Assembly: GCA_023405815.1 (NCBI GenBank)
Contig: JAEXXM010000043.1
Span: 55,614-119,613, forward strand
Origin: Pseudomonadota bacterium
GTDB taxonomy: Bacteria; Pseudomonadota; Alphaproteobacteria; Rhizobiales; Hyphomicrobiaceae
Length of the DNA stretch: 64,000 nt
Reading direction: 5' to 3'
Of the stretch, positions 17,732 through 28,562 are shown one piece after another; within the stretch, counting starts at the first letter, position 1; each line of letters begins with the position of its first letter. The notes below the pieces were generated by a model. That model saw nothing but the letters and a program-made list of their open reading frames with translations. It was not told the DNA's origin and did no database searches. The position numbers and the translations under genes were made by a program.

Positions 17732-18670
17732 ATGCGGTGGCCTATGCGTGGATCAGGCGGCGTTGCCGGTCGCTGTGCGCGCGTCGCGGCTCTTGCCCTC
17801 GTCACTCACGTTGCCGGCGGTTCTGCCAACGTTGCTTGGAGTGAGCCACTCTCGGCGATGTCTTCGAGCTACGGCAGCGAGCAGCGCGCCGAGGAGCTTT
17901 TTCTCGACGGCCTGGAAAAGCTTGCGGCAGGGCATGCAGACTTTGCGCGCGAGACGTTCCAATCGGTGATCGTCCGCTATCCGTCGACGGAGGCGGCCGA
18001 CAACGCCCGCCTACAACTCGAGGAGCTTAGAGGCAGCGGGGTGCATGCATCCCATGCCGGTGATTCGCTCGATGCCATCACGGTAACCGGCGCGCTGCCG
18101 ACGCTGAGCGGTGCGGCCGAACCGCAAGCTACGCTTCCGACGCGTGGGCCCTCTCCATCGTGGGACCGCGAGTTGCGGCGTAACGCTTCAATCCAATCGA
18201 AGCTGCGCCTCGAGGCGGGTGACCGGGTCTTCTTCTCGCCCGGCAGCGCAGATCTCGGAAGCCGGGCGCGCATGGCTCTCACTGCCCAGGCGCAGTGGCT
18301 GATGCGCTGGCACGAGTTCGAGGCCGCCATCGAAGGGCACGCGGACGAGCCCGGCAGCGAGCAGGAAAACGTCGAGCTGTCGCAGCAGCGCGCTGAAGCG
18401 GTGCGCCAGCGTCTGATCGAGGAAGGCGTCGAGCCCAACCGCATTGCCATTGTCCCGCTGGGGCGCTCGGTGCGCGTTGCTACCTGCTCGGACACGGATT
18501 GCCGTGCCCAGAATCGTCGCGCGGTGACCCTCGTTTTTGCCACCGGTACGCGCGAGCGGTTGGGGCTCGTCAACACGTTCCCCTTATCGGCTGCGCTTGC
18601 TCCTGCGGCTCCGGCTGTGGCGGGGTCTGCTCCCGCCACCACGGCGCAGGCCGTGGGCATGCCGCGTTGA
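17732..18670 (+). CDS. TPR-OmpA hybrid periplasmic protein, Pal-like without lipobox
   Basis: 312 residues. A basic N-terminus and hydrophobic stretch act as a signal sequence; there is no Cys at the cleavage region, so it should be soluble. Residues ~50-100 (AEELFLDGLEKLAAGHADFA...VRYPSTEAADNARLQL) form a CpoB/BamD-type TPR hairpin. Residues ~165-275 are an OmpA/Pal domain: RVFFSPGSADLG, AIEGHADEPGSEQEN, LSQQRAEAVRQRL and RAQNRRAV. The Asp and Arg used for diaminopimelate binding are kept, but Pal's GHADERG is GHADEPG here. A low-complexity Ala/Pro tail ends the protein. Located between pal and cpoB; role in Tol-Pal function is an inference. Confidence 0.75.
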   Translation: MRWPMRGSGGVAGRCARVAALALVTHVAGGSANVAWSEPLSAMSSSYGSEQRAEELFLDGLEKLAAGHADFARETFQSVIVRYPSTEAADNARLQLEELRGSGVHASHAGDSLDAITVTGALPTLSGAAEPQATLPTRGPSPSWDRELRRNASIQSKLRLEAGDRVFFSPGSADLGSRARMALTAQAQWLMRWHEFEAAIEGHADEPGSEQENVELSQQRAEAVRQRLIEEGVEPNRIAIVPLGRSVRVATCSDTDCRAQNRRAVTLVFATGTRERLGLVNTFPLSAALAPAAPAVAGSAPATTAQAVGMPR

Positions 18671-18827
18671 CAAGAGTTGCCGCAAGTGATGCCTAGGAGA
18701 GGAATTTCCGGCGCCACGGCTCGATCTGCGTGGGGCCGGCCGTAAGAGGCCAAAGCGGTTGCTCCCCCTGGCAGTCGCCGGCCGATCGTCCTGAAGTCGT
18801 CGCTGAAACACGGGATAGTCAGTGCCC

Positions 18828-19931
18828 ATGCTACGCCCCTTCGCATCGATGATCCTAAGCGGTGTTTCGACTGCCGCGCTCCTGACCGGAGCTGCCGCGG
18901 CCGATCCGCTGCAGGTGGCCCAGGCGGCGCCGGTGCAGCAGGTGCAGACCCAGCCCAAAGCCAAAGCGGCGGCTGCTGCTCCGGCGGCTACGACCGACGA
19001 CTCGGTGCTGAAGCAGCGTATCGACCAGTTGGAGGAACAGCTCGTCGATATGCAGGTGGTGATCGGCACGCTCGAATCGCTGGCGCGTGGGGGCGGCTCT
19101 GCACCCGCAGCCGATGGCGGCAGCTACGGCGGCGGTGGTGCTGACAGCGTGCGGCTCGACGGTCTCGAGACGCAACTGCGTGCTCTCGCCACGCAGGTGC
19201 AGACGCTGACCGAGCAGGTGCGGGCGCTGGGCGGCCAGCCGCGGCGGTCGGATCTCGCACCTGAAGCTGCCCCCGGCTCGCAGCCGCCGACGAGCGCTGC
19301 TTCGCTCGCCGGGGCGCAGCCGGCGCCGACCGAGCAGTCCGACGCGGGACGCTTCGGCTCGACCACCGTCACGGCGGCTCGCGGCGGCGACACCATCGGC
19401 GGCCTGATCGAGAGCGACCAGCCTGTTGCCAATGGTCCTGTGGAAGGCGGCGCAACCGGGGCCGCGGCGTCTCCGGCACCGGAGATGGCGGCGCTGCCGC
19501 CGGCATTCGGAGCGGCAACCGCACCGAACGCAGATGCCAATCCCGCCGGGGCCAAGCAGCTCTACGAGACCGCCTACGGCTACCTGATGCAGCGCGACTA
19601 CGCGGCCGCGCAGGGCGCATTCGAGGACTTTCTCAGCCGCTATCCGCAGGACTCGCTTGCCGGCAACGCGCAGTACTGGCTCGGCGAAGCGCACTTCGTG
19701 CGTGGCGAATATAAAGCCGCGGCCGGATCGTTCCTGAAGGGCTACCAGAACTATGCCGGCAACCCACGGGCGGCCGACAGCCTCTTGAAGCTCGCCATGT
19801 CGCTCGATCGCCTCGGGCAAAAGGCTGCTGCATGCTCCTCGTTCGGCGAGCTGACGTCGCGGTTCCCCAATGCACCGGAGAACGTCAAGATGCGCGCCAA
19901 GTCGGAGCGCCAGCGTATTGGCTGCACCTGA
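18828..19931 (+). CDS. cpoB: CpoB (YbgF), Tol-Pal coordinator of PG synthesis
   Basis: 367 residues. After a signal peptide ending in TGAAAA, two coiled-coil stretches appear (LKQRIDQLEEQLVDMQVVI and LDGLETQLRALATQVQTLTE), a long Ala/Gly/Pro-rich linker, then the C-terminal TPR domain (KQLYETAYGYLMQRDYAAAQ, YPQDSLAGNAQYWLGE). The family links Tol-Pal constriction to PBP1B-driven septal wall synthesis. ATG 18828 is preferred to GTG 18822. The 3' end overlaps the start of tilS. Confidence 0.92.
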   Translation: MLRPFASMILSGVSTAALLTGAAAADPLQVAQAAPVQQVQTQPKAKAAAAAPAATTDDSVLKQRIDQLEEQLVDMQVVIGTLESLARGGGSAPAADGGSYGGGGADSVRLDGLETQLRALATQVQTLTEQVRALGGQPRRSDLAPEAAPGSQPPTSAASLAGAQPAPTEQSDAGRFGSTTVTAARGGDTIGGLIESDQPVANGPVEGGATGAAASPAPEMAALPPAFGAATAPNADANPAGAKQLYETAYGYLMQRDYAAAQGAFEDFLSRYPQDSLAGNAQYWLGEAHFVRGEYKAAAGSFLKGYQNYAGNPRAADSLLKLAMSLDRLGQKAAACSSFGELTSRFPNAPENVKMRAKSERQRIGCT

Positions 19932-21279
19932 CGAGAGCGCCGCGGGATCGGCTCGCGAGTCCTCCCGAACCGACGAGAGCCCGGTTCAGGACCGCGAGCT
20001 CGATGCGCTCTTCGCGCCGCTGGCCGCGTTCCGATCTCTGATCCTCGCCGTATCGGGTGGCGCCGACAGCATGGCGTTGATGCTGCTCGCCAGGCGCTGG
20101 TCGCAGATGCACACCGAGTCGCCGAAGATCATGGTCGCCACTGTCGATCACGGCTTGCGCGCGGAGTCACGCGCGGAGGCGGATTGGGTCATCGGAGAGG
20201 CGCGCGCCCTGGGGATTGAAGCGCACCTGTTGACCTGGTCCGGCGAGAAGCCGCAGGCCGGCATTCAGGACGCCGCCCGTACCGCCCGCTACCGACTGCT
20301 GTCGGATCACGCACTCAGCGTGGCACAGGGGCCTGCCGCCGTGGTCACGGCGCATACCGAGGACGATCAGGCAGAGACGTTGTTGATGCGGCTCGCCCGC
20401 GGCAGCGGTCTCGACGGTCTAGCGGCGATGGCCCCGTTGCGCGCGATCGAGGAGGCGCTGGGTCAGGTCGTTCTGGCGCGGCCGCTGCTCGGTGTCTCAG
20501 GAAAGCGGCTGCGCGCCACGCTTCGCGCGGCTGGACGGACCTGGCTCGAGGACCCGAGCAACGAGGCCGACCGGTTCGAGCGCGTCCGCATCCGCAAGGC
20601 ACGCGCGCGCCTCGCCGAACTGGGGCTTGAGAACCATAAGATCGCGCTCAGTGCGCGGCGGCTGGTGCGGGCCAAGGACGCGCTCGAAGCATGTGTCGAT
20701 GACCTGCAACGCACGGCGGGACTCGATGTGCATGGTGGGGCCTATGCAAGCTTCGATGCCGGGACCTGGTCCGCGGCCCCTGAAGAGCTGAGGCTGCGCC
20801 TTCTCGGGCGGCTTATCGCTGCCTTTGGAGGGCAGGCGGAGCCGCTCAATCTCGGGCAGCTCGAAGCTCTGGTCCGGCGCATGTCGGAAACTGGCTTTGA
20901 GGGGGCGACGCTTGGCGGGGCGACCGCCGCGCGCGCCGGAGCGGCCATTCATGTTCAACGTGAAGCCGGGCGCGCGCCGCTGCCGGCTCTCCTGCTGGCG
21001 CCGGGCGCGGCGGCGACGTGGGATCGCCGGTTCCGGGTGGTTTCGGCGGCGCAAAACCCTACGCCTGTCGAAGTACGCGCTCTCGGCGCAGAGGCCTACG
21101 CGGGGCTGCGGCGGCAGCTTGAGCTGGGCGCCGTGCTCCCCGCCAATGCGGCGGCGACGCTGCCGGCGTTCTGGCGCGAGGGCGAGCTTCTTTTCGTTCC
21201 CGTCCTGGCCAACTTACCGGCCGCTCGGGGCATGTGGGAGGCTGTAGACGGGCTCTATTCGGCCGAATTCCTTGGTTAA
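19918..21279 (+). CDS. tilS: TilS, tRNA(Ile)-lysidine synthase
   Basis: N-type ATP pyrophosphatase that converts C34 of tRNA-Ile(CAU) to lysidine, an essential step for AUA decoding. The P-loop SGGADSM, TVDHGLR and HTEDDQAET motifs are present, followed by [20 protein letters not shown] and DPSNEADRFERVRIRK. The start is uncertain: TTG 19918 overlaps the cpoB stop by 14 bp, ATG 19870 would overlap by 62 bp. Either implies translational coupling to cpoB, an unusual partner. Confidence 0.92.
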   Translation: MAAPDESAAGSARESSRTDESPVQDRELDALFAPLAAFRSLILAVSGGADSMALMLLARRWSQMHTESPKIMVATVDHGLRAESRAEADWVIGEARALGIEAHLLTWSGEKPQAGIQDAARTARYRLLSDHALSVAQGPAAVVTAHTEDDQAETLLMRLARGSGLDGLAAMAPLRAIEEALGQVVLARPLLGVSGKRLRATLRAAGRTWLEDPSNEADRFERVRIRKARARLAELGLENHKIALSARRLVRAKDALEACVDDLQRTAGLDVHGGAYASFDAGTWSAAPEELRLRLLGRLIAAFGGQAEPLNLGQLEALVRRMSETGFEGATLGGATAARAGAAIHVQREAGRAPLPALLLAPGAAATWDRRFRVVSAAQNPTPVEVRALGAEAYAGLRRQLELGAVLPANAAATLPAFWREGELLFVPVLANLPAARGMWEAVDGLYSAEFLG

Positions 21280-21474
21280 GCGTCGCTTCGGCCGCTGCGA
21301 CGGTGCTGCGGTCGCACACTTTTTGAGCTGCCGTTAAGCTCCTGGGGAGCGAGGGGCGTGTAACTTGGCAATGCGCGGCCCCACTCCTATGTTAACGCGG
21401 AGTTGCGAGCGGCGCCCGGTTGCAGCCGGGAAGCGGTTTGGCGCAGGCCGTGTTCGCGTCCGACAGGGAACGAA

Positions 21475-23403
<1,929 letters not shown>

Positions 23404-23444
23404 TCCGATCCCCTTTGACCAGGGGCTCACCAACGATCTAGAAG

Positions 23445-23478
23445 CGGCCGCGAAGATATTCGCGGCCGTTTCGCTTTT
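23445..23478 (+). terminator. intrinsic terminator of ftsH
   Basis: Perfect 10-bp stem cggccgcgaa / ttcgcggccg with a GATA loop and a T-rich tail (tttcgctttt). It ends only about 15 bp before the folP start codon, so folP must use a promoter within or upstream of it, or depend on read-through. Confidence 0.85.
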
Positions 23479-23493
23479 CGGGGACTACGCAGC

Positions 23494-24579
23494 ATGCAGC
23501 GCTCGACCTATGTGCGGCCAGTCGGTCTTTTTCCGGCGCCTGCCGGTGCGGACGAGGCGGCGTTCACCGGGTTGCCGCTCGCGGGCCAGCCCTTGCGCTT
23601 CACCACGGTGGAGATCGCCGAGCGCGACGGAGCCCGCGTCACGCGACGGATCGTGACCCTGGGCGATGCGGTGGAGCGCGACTGGGGCCGCGGAACGCTC
23701 GATGCCGCGCGCGACCTCGAGGCTCTGACAGCACCGCGCCCACGCCTCGCCGGCCTGGCACTCGACCGGCCGCGCATCATGGGCATCATCAACGTCACGC
23801 CGGACAGCTTCTCGGACGGGGGGCTCCACGACCAGGCCGCGGCCGCTATTGCGCATGGGCTGGCGTTGGCCGAGGAGGGTGCCGACATCCTCGACATCGG
23901 CGGGGAATCGACGCGCCCCGGGGCAGCCTACGTGCCGGTCGAGGAGGAGCTGCGGCGCGTCCTGCCTGTAATCGAGGGGCTGCGTGGGCGAACCGATGCC
24001 TTGATCTCCATCGACACGCGCAAGGCGGAGGTGATGCGGCGGGCAGCTGCCGCTGGGGCGGACATCCTCAACGACGTCTCGGCGCTGACGCACGATCCGG
24101 AGGCGATGGGCGCCGCAGCGGAGAGCGGGCTGCCGGTCATCCTCATGCATGCGCAGGGCGATCCGCGCACGATGAACGACAACCCGCAGTACGCCGACGT
24201 CGTGCTCGACGTGTTCGACTACCTCGAAGAGCGCATTGCCGCGTGCGAGGCGACAGGTATACCGCGAGGCAAGATCGTCATCGATCCCGGCATCGGCTTC
24301 GGCAAGCATCTGCACCATAACGTCGCCGTCATGGCGTCGCTGTCGCTCTATCACGCCCTCGGCGTGCCGGTGCTGCTGGGGGCCTCGCGCAAGAAGCTAA
24401 TCGATCACATTTCCGACGTGCCGAACCCGCGGGATCGCGTCCCGGGCTCGCTCGCCGCCGCCCTCGCCGGGGCGGCGCAGGGGGTGCAGATCATCCGCGT
24501 GCACGACGTTGCCGCTACCCGCCAGGCGCTCAACGTCTGGCGCGCGTGCCTCGCCGGCACCGACAAGGCCCTCGCGTAA
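23494..24579 (+). CDS. folP: dihydropteroate synthase
   Basis: 361 residues. Joins p-aminobenzoate to the pterin pyrophosphate in folate synthesis and is the sulfonamide target. Motifs: IMGIINVTPDSFSDGG, DIGGESTRPGA, NDVSAL, and DPGIGFGKH near the C-terminal half, with GASRKKLI for pterin binding. About 90 N-terminal residues precede the catalytic barrel; this extension is common in alphaproteobacterial FolP. glmM follows, as in related genomes. Confidence 0.95.
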   Translation: MQRSTYVRPVGLFPAPAGADEAAFTGLPLAGQPLRFTTVEIAERDGARVTRRIVTLGDAVERDWGRGTLDAARDLEALTAPRPRLAGLALDRPRIMGIINVTPDSFSDGGLHDQAAAAIAHGLALAEEGADILDIGGESTRPGAAYVPVEEELRRVLPVIEGLRGRTDALISIDTRKAEVMRRAAAAGADILNDVSALTHDPEAMGAAAESGLPVILMHAQGDPRTMNDNPQYADVVLDVFDYLEERIAACEATGIPRGKIVIDPGIGFGKHLHHNVAVMASLSLYHALGVPVLLGASRKKLIDHISDVPNPRDRVPGSLAAALAGAAQGVQIIRVHDVAATRQALNVWRACLAGTDKALA

Positions 24580-24821
24580 TGGCCGAGAACCCCCGCAACC
24601 GGGGCGCTTTCGCTTTCGTTAGGGCGGGAAAGGTAATTTGAACCAATCCGAATTGATGGGGCGGGACCCCGGGGCTGCCGAAATATGTTCGCACCCGGTG
24701 TTTACCAATTGCCCGCACGTGGGGAATGGTAGGGTAGCGTATGCAATCTAGTCCGCGGAACGGTAAGACCAGTTCGCTGAACGGTAAGCCGAAGCCACAG
24801 AAACGAGCCAAGGGGATCTCC

Positions 24822-26174
<1,353 letters not shown>

Positions 26175-26190
26175 CCCGGCGCATTCCCTC

Positions 26191-26253
26191 TGTCATCCCG
26201 GACACGCGAGCTGCGGGCGAGCGTGATCGTTCACGCGCTCGCCCGGGATGACA
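26191..26253. repeat. REP-like palindrome after glmM
   Basis: Outer arms tgtcatcccgg and ccgggatgaca (11 bp) enclose a second near-palindrome, gcgagcgtga / tcacgcgctcgc. Elements with gtcatcccggg...cccgggatgac ends are dispersed repeats in many Rhizobiales chromosomes. It may also act as the glmM terminator. Confidence 0.6.
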
Positions 26254-26274
26254 GCCGTGGTGCGGCGGCACGCG

Positions 26275-26289
26275 TTAACGGCCGGTTAA
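26275..26289. promoter_or_regulatory. candidate CtrA box 1, upstream of outer-membrane gene
   Basis: TTAA-cggccgg-TTAA, exact consensus, set in the palindrome gttaac-ggccg-gttaac. It is about 150 bp upstream of the beta-barrel gene at 26438. Confidence 0.5.
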
Positions 26290-26327
26290 CGCGCCCGCTG
26301 GCCAAGCGTCTCAAAGCGAAACGCCGA

Positions 26328-26342
26328 TTAAGCGCTCCTTAA
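26328..26342. promoter_or_regulatory. candidate CtrA box 2, upstream of outer-membrane gene
   Basis: TTAA-gcgctcc-TTAA, a second exact match 39 bp after the first and 95 bp before the ATG of the beta-barrel gene. Two full boxes in tandem are unlikely by chance in DNA this GC-rich. Confidence 0.55.
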
Positions 26343-26437
26343 ATCTTCTTCCCCATATTCGCGAATTGAGCACCGTTTCGCGTTCGCCGCTCGCGCCGAC
26401 CCAAGTGGCGGCATGTCGAATTCGAAGGGGATGTTTC

Positions 26438-27262
26438 ATGAATACCAATCGCAGTTCCTACGCGCTGGGCGCGGCGCTCGGGTCGGCTCTCGTGCTCGCC
26501 TTCAGCGTTCCGTCCATGGCAGCCGACATCTACGACGGCGGTCTCAAGGGCGGGTACGAGGTTCCTCCGCCGGAGGATCGCGGAATCTACATCAAGGGCT
26601 ACGTCGGGCAGGCCAATCCCGAGGTCGGCAACATGTGGAACGAGAGATATGACTCCGGCATCTTCTCGGTCCAAGACCACGACATCAAATCCAGCACGCT
26701 GTACGGCATCGGCCTCGGGTGGCAGGCGCGCCACTGGCTGCGTTTTGATGGCACGATCGAGTATCGCGGCGACGCTCTGTTCCTGGGAAGCGATCTCTCC
26801 ACCGCTCCGGGTACGAACGAGTACACCGCGGACATCAAGAGCTGGCTCGGCCTCGTCAACGCCTACATCGACATGGGCAACTGGTGCGGGTTCACGCCGT
26901 ACATCGGCGCCGGTATCGGCTTTGCGACCCTCTCGGTACAGGGCCTCAGGGATGATGGCCTGAGCTATGGTGCGTTCGCCAACAGCCCCAGCATCGCCTA
27001 TGGTGAGGACAAGACGAAGACCAACTTCGCCTATGCCTTCTATGCCGGCGCCAGCTTCGACGTGACGCCGCAGGTGGCGCTCGATCTCTCCTATCGCTGG
27101 GCGAACCTCGGCAGTGCGCAGAGCGGCCCCGTCACGGCCTACGACACCAGCGTCGCGGCGTATTCGGGTCAGCACATCAAGGACATCACCTCGAACGACG
27201 TGATGTTCGGTGTGCGCTACAAGCTTCAGCGCGAGACCGTCGCCTACCAGCCGGTGAAGTAA
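26438..27262 (+). CDS. outer-membrane beta-barrel protein (Omp25/RopB-like)
   Basis: 274 residues. Signal peptide ends in VPSMAA-DIYDGG. The rest alternates polar and hydrophobic residues in strands, with GIYIKGYVGQ near the start, TPYIGAGIGF midway, VALDLSYRWANLG late and a final strand NDVMFGVRYKLQRE. This layout matches the 8-stranded Omp25/opacity porin-like group abundant in Rhizobiales. The ATG at 26438 directly opens the signal peptide. Two CtrA boxes lie upstream. Confidence 0.85.
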   Translation: MNTNRSSYALGAALGSALVLAFSVPSMAADIYDGGLKGGYEVPPPEDRGIYIKGYVGQANPEVGNMWNERYDSGIFSVQDHDIKSSTLYGIGLGWQARHWLRFDGTIEYRGDALFLGSDLSTAPGTNEYTADIKSWLGLVNAYIDMGNWCGFTPYIGAGIGFATLSVQGLRDDGLSYGAFANSPSIAYGEDKTKTNFAYAFYAGASFDVTPQVALDLSYRWANLGSAQSGPVTAYDTSVAAYSGQHIKDITSNDVMFGVRYKLQRETVAYQPVK

Positions 27263-27296
27263 CCGGCCGGCGCCTTCGCGGCGCCTCACACGATAA

Positions 27297-27322
27297 AGCC
27301 GGGCCCGTCCGCGGGCCCGGCT
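27297..27322 (+). terminator. hairpin between the two outer-membrane genes
   Basis: Perfect 11-bp stem agccgggcccg / cgggcccggct with a TCCG loop; no T-tract follows, so termination may be partial or Rho-assisted. Confidence 0.6.
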
Positions 27323-27487
27323 GCAACGGCCCGGCGTCGATCGCGGCCGCCTGAAGTCCAGTTCGATTTCCTAGTTCGCTTACGCGTGAGGGCGGCGCCA
27401 GGGAGGCGCTGTCAGCCTTCAAAAAGCAGAGTTAGGACGTCGGCGCGGCTTTTGGGCCAGCCTGCCGTCAAGCAAGGATCGACGCAC

Positions 27488-28318
27488 ATGCATCGCGCTC
27501 TCAGCAGAATTTCGCTCGCGCTCGCCGTTGCCGCCGGGATGATCGGTGCCGCGGTTTCGCCTGCGCTCGCCGACGGCGACCCGTACTATTCCAACGGCAT
27601 CAATCCCTCGGGCGTGCGCACGCCGGTTCCGGCTCCGATCCCGGTTCCGATCGAGGAGGCCGACTGGTACTTCCGCGGCGACTTCGCGGCCGGTTTCGGC
27701 GGCTCGCCGTCGGTCAACGTGCTCGGCACCAACCTCGTCGAGAGCATCTTTGGATCGAGCCAATACTCGCAGAGCTTCGAGCCGTCGTTCACCGGCGGCG
27801 CAGGCGTGGGCTACATCTGGAGCCCGCACTGGCGTACCGATTTCACCGTCGATGTCCACTCCATCATGCACACTGAGCAGACCGGCAGCGGAATCGCTAC
27901 GTTCCAGGGAACGACCTTCCCGAACGGCGTTGCCGAGGATAAGACGAAGATGATGTCGACGATCCTCTTGCTCAACGGCTACTACGACTTCCGCACCGGG
28001 TCGCCATGGACGCCCTACCTTGGCGCCGGCCTCGGGTTTGCCGTCAACCAGATCACGCAGAGCTACTCTGAGAGCCAGTCCTACTACGGTGTCACGGGCA
28101 GCCAGCGCAGCACCGACGTGCAGTTCGCGGCGGCCGCCATGGTCGGCGTGTCCTATGACTTCTCCTCGTTCTTCGCCATCGACGTGAACTACCGCTTCCT
28201 GCACATCGGCGGCTCGCAGGTTACGTTGAGCGAGATCGGGCTGCCGACCTCGACGGTCGAGATCGGCGACCTCAACGAGCATCAGATCCGCGCCGGCTTC
28301 CGGTTCTACGTGAACTAG
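27488..28318 (+). CDS. outer-membrane beta-barrel protein, second copy type
   Basis: 276 residues. Signal peptide ends SPALA-DGDP. A Pro-rich segment (TPVPAPIPVPIEE) leads into WYFRGDFAAGFGG and beta strands such as GAGVGYIWSPHWRTDFTVDV, TPYLGAGLGFAVNQ and the closing HQIRAGFRFYVN, which ends with an aromatic-X pattern typical of BAM substrates. It belongs to the same broad family as the preceding gene but differs in most of its sequence, so it is an old paralogue at most. Confidence 0.82.
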   Translation: MHRALSRISLALAVAAGMIGAAVSPALADGDPYYSNGINPSGVRTPVPAPIPVPIEEADWYFRGDFAAGFGGSPSVNVLGTNLVESIFGSSQYSQSFEPSFTGGAGVGYIWSPHWRTDFTVDVHSIMHTEQTGSGIATFQGTTFPNGVAEDKTKMMSTILLLNGYYDFRTGSPWTPYLGAGLGFAVNQITQSYSESQSYYGVTGSQRSTDVQFAAAAMVGVSYDFSSFFAIDVNYRFLHIGGSQVTLSEIGLPTSTVEIGDLNEHQIRAGFRFYVN

Positions 28319-28342
28319 CCAAGCGCACCATCCGTTCGCGTA

Positions 28343-28372
28343 GGGGCGGCCTTGGGCCGCCCCATTTGTTTT
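28343..28372 (+). terminator. intrinsic terminator
   Basis: Nine-bp stem ggggcggcc / ggccgcccc with a 3-nt loop, then atttgtttt. It follows the second beta-barrel gene by 24 bp. Confidence 0.85.
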
Positions 28373-28562
28373 GGGCGACGAGTTGACGGCCAGCGGGCAG
28401 CGCGCCTCCCTCGGCGAGCAGCGTTAACGGCGCTATTCCCGCGCCCGCCGGCCCTGAGCAGAACGGCCATAATTCAGACGTGAAACGCCCCCACTCGTCT
28501 CGCCTGGGGCGGCAGCCGGCTCAGGCCGGGGCCGAGGATTGAGAAACGATGGGGCTAAGCCA

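Noticed and set aside
26191..26253. Possible CRISPR repeat or IS end
   Set aside because: A single palindrome with no spacer array, no transposase and no flanking target duplication; fits a REP-type element better.
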